A DNA stretch of 64,000 bases from Chionis minor. Taxonomy: Eukaryota > Chordata > Aves > Charadriiformes > Chionididae. The position numbers were made by a program, and so were the translations under genes. Of this stretch, positions 35,970-64,000 are shown one piece after another. Below the pieces are notes generated by a model, which was not told the origin of the DNA, ran no database searches, and saw only the letters and a program-made list of their open reading frames with translations. The DNA lies in assembly GCA_013398295.1 (NCBI GenBank), contig VZSF01006826.1:310001-374000 (forward strand), read 5' to 3'. Every line of letters begins with the position of its first letter. Positions within the stretch are counted from its first letter, which is position 1.

Positions 35970-36588
35970 CACTCAGGATTTCACCATGTTTTATTTAACA
36001 ACAAGTTATTTTTCACTTATATTCAAGTGCAGAAGCTCCAATGTGTTCCGAATTTGCCCAGCACAAAGGGAACACAGGAAAAAAAAAAACAAAAGAAGTC
36101 CTTCCAACGGCAAACTAAGAACTTGTACTGACTTTTTCAAGGCAATTAAATAAACCAAATGAAAGTTCGTTTCTTTTTTCAAACAAGAGGTAGGGAGGCA
36201 CGGGAGAAGGAAACACTGGCCTATCGCATTGCAGCACCTGCTTTAGATCCGTCTCAAGAGAGATGATGAGATCGCTGTAATCCACACGGTGGAGGTTCCA
36301 GTCTGGCAAGGTCAAAGCTTCCTTAAGCCGAAGGTGGCTCCCAGCTGCGCGGCTGCGGTTAGGTGGGGTTTGTGTTTTGCAGATGAGGTTTTCACAGTCT
36401 CCATATTATTCAAAGTTTTGGAAGAGGATCGGGAGTAGGCAAATGCTGTCACAGTATCAAAAAGTCTGTCAAAAATGAGTTTGCTAGAGAGAAGAGTGTG
36501 GTTTGTAAAGGACAGACCGTTCACGCCGGGTTGCCGATCCAGCCGGCCGCACCACGCTGTTCGTGAACGGTCACAGAGGTAGGTGTGC
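35970..36588 (-). other. DEAF1: Probable DEAF1 3' UTR
   Basis: The stretch between the DEAF1 stop codon and the first AATAAA on its strand, about 600 nt. It has no open frame of note. Its extent depends on the poly(A) signal call. Confidence 0.5.
35990..35995 (-). terminator. DEAF1: DEAF1 poly(A) signal AATAAA
   Basis: TTTATT on the plus strand is AATAAA on the DEAF1 strand, 594 nt beyond the stop. It is the first canonical signal found on that strand. Confidence 0.5.
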
Positions 36589-58902
<22,314 letters not shown>

Positions 58903-59777
58903 CTGAAACGTAAAGCAGACACGAAGGTAATACTCTGCTCCCCCTGGAGAGCCTGATAAAACGGCTAAATATCAAAAAATGTAATTGCATGTGCTTCTTC
59001 CTTCCTACTCAAAATTAATTTTATTTTTCACACCACCTTTAAGTTGTCGTAAGCACAACTCTTCTGATTTTTGGTAAGCTTTGGGTTGAACGTGCTTTTA
59101 AGCTCCTCGAGACCATAGCAGTAGCTATCAGCACTTGATGAAGGATGGGAAAAATGAGTATTACATCTGTACTAAAAAAAAAAAAAACCAACAAACTGTG
59201 ATGCTTTTCATTAGGCGAGGGGTGCCTGGCAAACGCCAAGATAAAGAGAACAACGGACTGTTCCTCTGCCACACACTAACTTCCAGGGTGCCGCTGCCTG
59301 CAGGCTTGGTGCAGCTAAAACCGTACACAGGTCTGGTAGGGCATTTCCCTGCCGCAGGGGCCCTGGGTGCCAGGCAGGGGGTGCCTGGGGATGCCTGAGG
59401 GTGCCAGGCAGGGGGTGCCAGGCAGAGGGTGCCTGAGGGTGCCAGGCAGGGGGTGCCCGAGGGTGCCAGGCAGGGGGTGCCAGTGCCAGCCCAGGGCACT
59501 CACACGGGGACACCCCTCCAGGCACAGGGGGCTCCGGCATCTTCCGCCACACCAGACCTCGCCTTCAAAACTCGGCGCGTTTCAGGGCGCTCGTTACCGG
59601 GCCGCGGGGCCGAGGCGATTTCAGCCGCGCACGGGCCGCCCTCGCTTCGCTTCGCCTGAGGCCGCGTCTGAGCGCGGCGAGGGCCGTTTTCCCGCCCTTT
59701 CTCCGCCGCGCCCACTGAGGGGACGGGCCGCGCTCGCCGTGCACCGGCCGGCCGGCGGCGCTGCGGGGAGGGGGCCA
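58903..59777 (-). other. DEAF1: DEAF1 intron 1 (3' part)
   Basis: Runs from the exon 2 acceptor to the N gap. It holds the GGGTGCC minisatellite and the start of the CpG island. No convincing exon 1 donor was found in the readable part. Confidence 0.6.
59365..59488. repeat. GC-rich minisatellite, about 24-bp unit
   Basis: Four start-to-start copies of a unit beginning GGGTGCCAGGCAGGGGGTGC, separated by CTGA or CCGA, with internal partial duplications of GGGTGCCTG. It lies in DEAF1 intron 1 next to the CpG island. Frames stay open in several phases simply because of the repeat. Confidence 0.85.
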
Positions 59778-59969
59778 NNNNNNNNNNNNNNNNNNNNNNN
59801 NNNNNNNNNNNNNNNNNNNNNNNNNNNNNNNNNNNNNNNNNNNNNNNNNNNNNNNNNNNNNNNNNNNNNNNNNNNNNNNNNNNNNNNNNNNNNNNNNNNN
59901 NNNNNNNNNNNNNNNNNNNNNNNNNNNNNNNNNNNNNNNNNNNNNNNNNNNNNNNNNNNNNNNNNNNNN
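59778..59969. other. DEAF1: Assembly gap (192 N), likely site of DEAF1 exon 1
   Basis: A run of N flanked by very GC-rich sequence within the promoter CpG island. The human first exon codes about 95 Ala/Asp/Glu-rich residues and belongs exactly here in order; no such sequence is seen in the flanks. The true gap length may differ. Confidence 0.7.
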
Positions 59970-60028
59970 GGGGGGGGAGGGAAGCGGGGCGGGGGGGGTG
60001 TCGGTCCGCCGAGGTCACTCGCGCGCTT

Positions 60029-60527
60029 TTCGGCGGGCGGCCGAGCGCTGCCGAACCCGCCCGAGCGCTTCCGAACGCGGGCGGAATCGAGCGTTTCCGA
60101 AGCGTTTCCGATGGCGCCCGAAGTGTCCCGAGTCTCTTCCAGGCCTGGTCCGAAGGCGGCCGGCGGCTCCCGAGGCGCGGGGCCCGCGCTCCCCGCCCGC
60201 TGGCCAATCCCGAGGCAGGAGGCGGCCGAGCCCGGGGAATCGCGGCCCGCAGCGATACCTGACGGACGGGGTGGGGGAACCCGAGCCCGCCCGAACGGGG
60301 CCGAGTCCCCGAGCGGTCCGGCCCGGAGGGTCGAAGAAGCCCGAGCTCGCTCGAGTCTTTTCCGATCCCGCCCGAAGGCGGGCGCGAGGAGAGCCGAGCT
60401 GTGCCGAGTCCTCTCCGATCGCGCCCGAATTCCCCTTCGTCAGCCCCAGCGGAGACGCCCGAACGGGCAGGGCCCGAACCCGCCCGAAAGCGACCGAACC
60501 GGGCCGAGCGCTCCGATCGCGCCCGAA
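60029..60527 (-). promoter_or_regulatory. DEAF1: Dense TTCGG (CCGAA) cluster: candidate DEAF1 autoregulatory sites
   Basis: CCGAA occurs at 60051, 60071, 60097, 60118, 60150, 60291, 60372, 60425, 60459, 60474, 60484, 60494 and 60523, and TTCGG at 60029. Several lie in CCGATCGCGCCCGAA-like units; CTCCGATCGCGCCCGAA is exact at 60413-60429 and 60511-60527. TTCGG-type CpG half-sites are what the DEAF1 SAND domain binds, and DEAF1 is known to repress its own promoter. Function here is inferred. Confidence 0.5.
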
Positions 60528-60610
60528 GGCTGTGGGGAGGGGAGGGGGGGCGCGGTGGCGCAGAGGCTGCCGGGACGCTGGAGGACTGGCGGCGGGGGCG
60601 GGGCGCCAAG

Positions 60611-60629
60611 ATGGCCGTTGCGAGGCGAG
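60611..60629 (+). CDS. TMEM80: Probable TMEM80 exon 1 (start codon exon)
   Basis: ATG at 60611 within CCAAGATGGCC codes MAVARR plus one base, followed directly by a GTGAGC donor. Human TMEM80, a small four-pass membrane protein linked to the ciliary transition zone, starts MAAPRRG and lies head-to-head with DEAF1. The match is short, so the call rests mainly on position, start context and donor. Later exons were not found before 64000. Confidence 0.45.
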
Positions 60630-63600
60630 GTGAGCGGCGCGTTGCCATCCGCACCGAAAGCCCTTCTGTCCCGTTCCCGCGGGGCGGAGGGTGACTGGGG
60701 GTGGCTGTTTCCCCACCGCGTTCGAGGTTTTCCTCTCGCCGCCTCAGGCCGGGGGGGACACGGGGACAGCGAGGCGGGGGCCGAGGTCGAGCTAGGCCTC
60801 GGCGCCGAGCCCAGCCCGACAGGCATATTGCGACAGCCGCGACACGCTGAGGTAAATCCCGGCAGCTGCGGGCCCTGCGTGAGCGCTTGTGCGTGCCGAG
60901 GAGCACCTTTATGGGGAGGGAAATCGCTTTCCTGAGGCGGAGTAGTGCCCCTCGAAAATTCAAGTCTTTGCTTCAAACTATGAACCACTGGGAGTCAGAA
61001 GAAAAATAAAAATTATTCCAGCTCATTAGCGGGGTTAAAACGATTAATTACCACTTCTTTCAAAGAGATGAAAGATTTCCCCCCAAAATATAAATTCAGC
61101 CCAAAGCTGGTTCTGAAAAATTTGGCTTGAACAATTAGTGTTTGACAAAGTCCTAAAAGCAAGTTTGTGTAACGAGGCACATGGCGTAGCGTTAACTCCA
61201 GCTGCTGCGTGCTCTTCATGTAGTTTTGGCATTAAAAAAAATTAAATCAGTTTTTGAGAAAACGGGCCAGGTTCTACCTCAGGTAAGCGCGCGCAGCATC
61301 GCTCACGATCATTTCTAAAATCAACAGCAGCCTGGGTAACTAGTCAAGCTTTTCCCATATAAAACCCTGAACTGGAGCGCGGTCTGTCGCTGCTGCCCAC
61401 AGAACCGTCCCGGAAAGCCGGCAGGGTCTGGCGCACAGGCGGTGGGAGAACACGCCTGCCCCCAGCCCGCGCAACCAGTTCGGGTACGTCAGCAGCTGGG
61501 AAAGACTCGGGCTCCCAATCCATACTCATCCCAAGTGCAAATACCCTCCTACGTTACAGAATTTCCGGTAGGCAGAAATCACAGGGGCGAGTCGCTATGC
61601 CAGGCCTCACTAACACGAATGCCCCCCTCAGCAGAACGCCGTTCTTGCTGCTGCAAGTTTGTCTGCTTCACATAAATCATTTAAAATCGTTACTCTGCTG
61701 CTTTCCCCCCCCGTGCCAGAATGCTCAGTTTTCAATTTAAAAATCCCCCAGCAGCAATGCAGACTTCATTAATCCTAGCAGTGAGACGATCTCGGGGTGC
61801 TGGGATTAGCAGCCTGCTGTGACACCTGAAATTACATATTCAGCTGGCATAATAATTATCACTTAAGCGCAGTATCCCCTTCACAGGCGTGTTGTGGGGT
61901 TTAAATGTTTAAGCCATGTGAAATGTCCCCTGTTGCTCAGGGGGAGGCAGCATATTCTAACTAACAGTGGCTATCAGACCCGGCCTCGGAACAGATGCAG
62001 GAACGTGGTCAGTGCCCTCTTGCGGAAAGTGATTTAAAATACAAATAAAGTTGGGGAACTGCCATTAGTGAATGCACATGGGGCTGCCTGTACAATAAAA
62101 TGGGACTCTAATTATACTGCTGGCATCACGGCAGTGTGGCTGCCCAGCACGGATGGGCTGCGCCGGGGTAGCTCGGTGTCTGGTTGTACAGGAAAAAGTT
62201 CACATCCAGACACTTCTTGTGGAATAATAACATGTCTGCACATGCAGTTGGGGTATTTTAAATTAACATCTTACTTCACAGTCTAAAATAACTATAAAAT
62301 GGAGACATCTCCGTATTGCTGTGCAAGAGAGGAAGCACATCATCTCGGCACACCGCGTTACTTTCACATGAGGGTTTACGCCAGGGTATAAATACAAACA
62401 CCTCCTAACCATTAGTCACTGCAGAACAAGATGTGTAATGAAACCTCTAACTCCCGTTCTGCCGAAAGAAAGCAAGCATTCATTAAATTGCATTTTGGCT
62501 AAGCAAAGGGATGAGTCTTGTTAGGAGCCCGTAGTCCCTTTAGAGAAAGAGGAGAGGAGATGAAGCACGTCCAGGAGGCATTTCACATCACAGACAGTAT
62601 GAATCACCTTCTAAAATTGCTTGCCTATTTCCACTGCGTTCCCAAATTGGATACCTTAATTAGGTGCCTAAAGTTAGTGGGGATTAATTTGGGCCCAACT
62701 GCATAAAACTATTAGGTGATGAGGACATTAACCTCAAGAAGCCCAGGGATGAAGATGGTGAGGTGAGTATGTCTCACTGAGTTGATGATAATGAGACGTC
62801 TCTGAGAAGATGGATGAAAGGGCCTTTCACAGCCAGTTTTGTTCTCTGGGCAACAGAGATCCTAACTTTTCAATTCCTCATGTGTCTGAAAGAGGCTAAG
62901 AATATTAATGAGTTACTTAAGAGGTACTTTAGTAGGCCGGTGCCATCACGTTGCGAGGGAATTTTACCTGTGTTTTTGCAGAAAAAAAAGAGAAGTAAAC
63001 CATATTGGTTAGCTCGTAGGAAATACTCTGTATGATTTCTGTGGGTGATCAGAACGTCTTAAGGTTTTACATGGAACGACTTTGCTTTTGAAGGGAACCG
63101 GTTTGGAAGGATGTTATTTAGAGGAACTGGGGAGCCCTGTGTCCTATGCGAACGCTTTCTCACAATCTAAAAACAAATGGTACATTCTGGTTCCCTTGTG
63201 CGTTTCCCTCATTCCTGCATAGTCAGAGGCAAATGTCATCTGCTGCGAAAGGACAGGATAAACAAGTTCTAGGTAATGCCTGTGTACTTCATGTTTTGAA
63301 AGAAATGGGTTCCTCAGTGAAAGTGACTTCTCGCAACAGGGATTTCCCCCAAATCACTTTAGAATTCGTCTATTTAAAAAAGTTATTTTTGGAACCTGAA
63401 CTGCGTGATCTGAGAAAATAGTAAGTCTTTCAGTGAACTGCGAAAAAACAATCTAGAAGCATGCTTGACTTCTCTAGTAACATCAGGTGTCTGAATGTTT
63501 CTGCAGCATTTTTGGTAAATATTTAGACTCATTTTCTTCTCCTTATTTTTTCCTTCTCAACGGAAAGGACAAGCTTCGTCAGTTGTATCCTTTTTGTACC

Positions 63601-64000
63601 TTTCATTGCCGACATGCGGGAATCTTCAGGAAGACCGGCTGAAATGCGTTCCCATCTTTCCGCCTAATAAATCTACGCAATGCTATTTTTGTGTTATTCT
63701 CTGAGTTTCCCATCGTCAGCACCATCCATAGGAAGCAAAACCGGTAAAACATTTCTTCCAAGGGAAGATGTTTTCGCAGCCTTAGCTGGGGTTTTGCTGA
63801 GATGTTGCCCTGATCTGCTCCCGCACAAACCCCTTTAACCCGCCCTGCGGTCTTGACCGAGGGCCGGCAGCCGCGTTTTATGGTCACGTAACTCTCGTTT
63901 CTGTAGGAATCAAGGCTAAAAATGGGGTTTGTGGCCTGACGGGCGCAAGCCCCATGCGGCACACCTCCCAGGGAGCTGGCACGGCCGGCAAGAGGTAGGA
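60630..64000 (+). other. Probable TMEM80 intron 1 or intergenic DNA
   Basis: No exon with family resemblance on either strand. 61730-61920 is AT-rich, with TAATCC, GGATTA and TAATAATTA cores, and looks like a candidate noncoding element. The open frame at 63603-63962 (minus) has no recognised domains. Confidence 0.45.

Larger units (their letters stand above)
59970..60640. promoter_or_regulatory. CpG-island promoter shared by DEAF1 (-) and probable TMEM80 (+)
   Basis: Very CpG-dense, without TATA. It contains a CCAAT box at 60204-60208, a GC-box run just before 60606, and CCAAGATGGCCG at 60606-60617, which fits a YY1 site over the start codon. Head-to-head spacing of under 1 kb between the two genes suggests a bidirectional promoter, as at the human locus. 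Confidence 0.65.

Noticed and set aside
59367..60963. 487-522 aa open frames spanning the N gap
   Set aside because: They run through 192 N, a minisatellite and a CpG-rich repeat; no domain or splice support. Only the DEAF1/TMEM80 promoter context is supported.
63603..63962. 119-aa minus-strand open frame near the right edge, considered as a TMEM80 or neighbour exon
   Set aside because: No transmembrane pattern or homology, wrong strand for TMEM80, and no convincing splice sites.

Overview
The window is vertebrate nuclear DNA, almost certainly from a bird. Genes are split by GT-AG introns, there are worn CR1 LINE fragments, CpG-island promoters interrupted by N bases (typical of GC-rich avian microchromosome assemblies), and an encoded secretin that fits the avian form. 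The gene order SCT(-), DRD4(+), DEAF1(-), then a probable TMEM80(+), is the same neighbourhood known from human 11p15.5. The species cannot be fixed from the sequence.

Layout. Bases 1-3316 hold a CR1 remnant and no recognisable gene. SCT lies at 3317-5443 on the minus strand in four coding exons. It encodes two hormone-like peptides in tandem, a secretin-like peptide and secretin. Bases 5444-19640 are intergenic, with several homeodomain-site-rich blocks that look like candidate enhancers, including a tight cluster of GGATTA/TAATCC (OTX/CRX-type) sites about 2.6-3.8 kb before DRD4. DRD4 (20154-32472, plus strand) sits in a CpG island. It has four exons, a 10.2-kb first intron and an unresolved amino terminus. 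Bases 32545-35970 are a quiet gap between the convergent 3' ends of DRD4 and DEAF1.

DEAF1 (36589-58902, minus strand) is readable from exon 2 to the stop codon, 470 residues. Exon 1 is missing and probably falls in the 192-base N gap at 59778-59969. Every exon junction was checked for phase. An extra in-frame 66-nt exon-like unit at 40056-40121 has strong splice sites and sits between the coiled-coil-type exon and the MYND exons; I know of no human counterpart. Upstream of DEAF1 is a CpG island shared head-to-head with a short exon starting at 60611 that resembles TMEM80 exon 1. This island carries thirteen CCGAA and one TTCGG, a dense one-sided cluster of the half-site bound by DEAF1 itself, which suggests autoregulation. 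Bases 60630-64000 appear to be intron or intergenic DNA.

The genes do not form a pathway. SCT makes secreted gut/brain hormones, DRD4 is a Gi-coupled dopamine receptor, and DEAF1 is a nuclear CpG-motif transcription factor. The main points for follow-up are the extra DEAF1 exon, the TTCGG promoter cluster, the OTX/CRX-type cluster upstream of DRD4, and the missing first exons.
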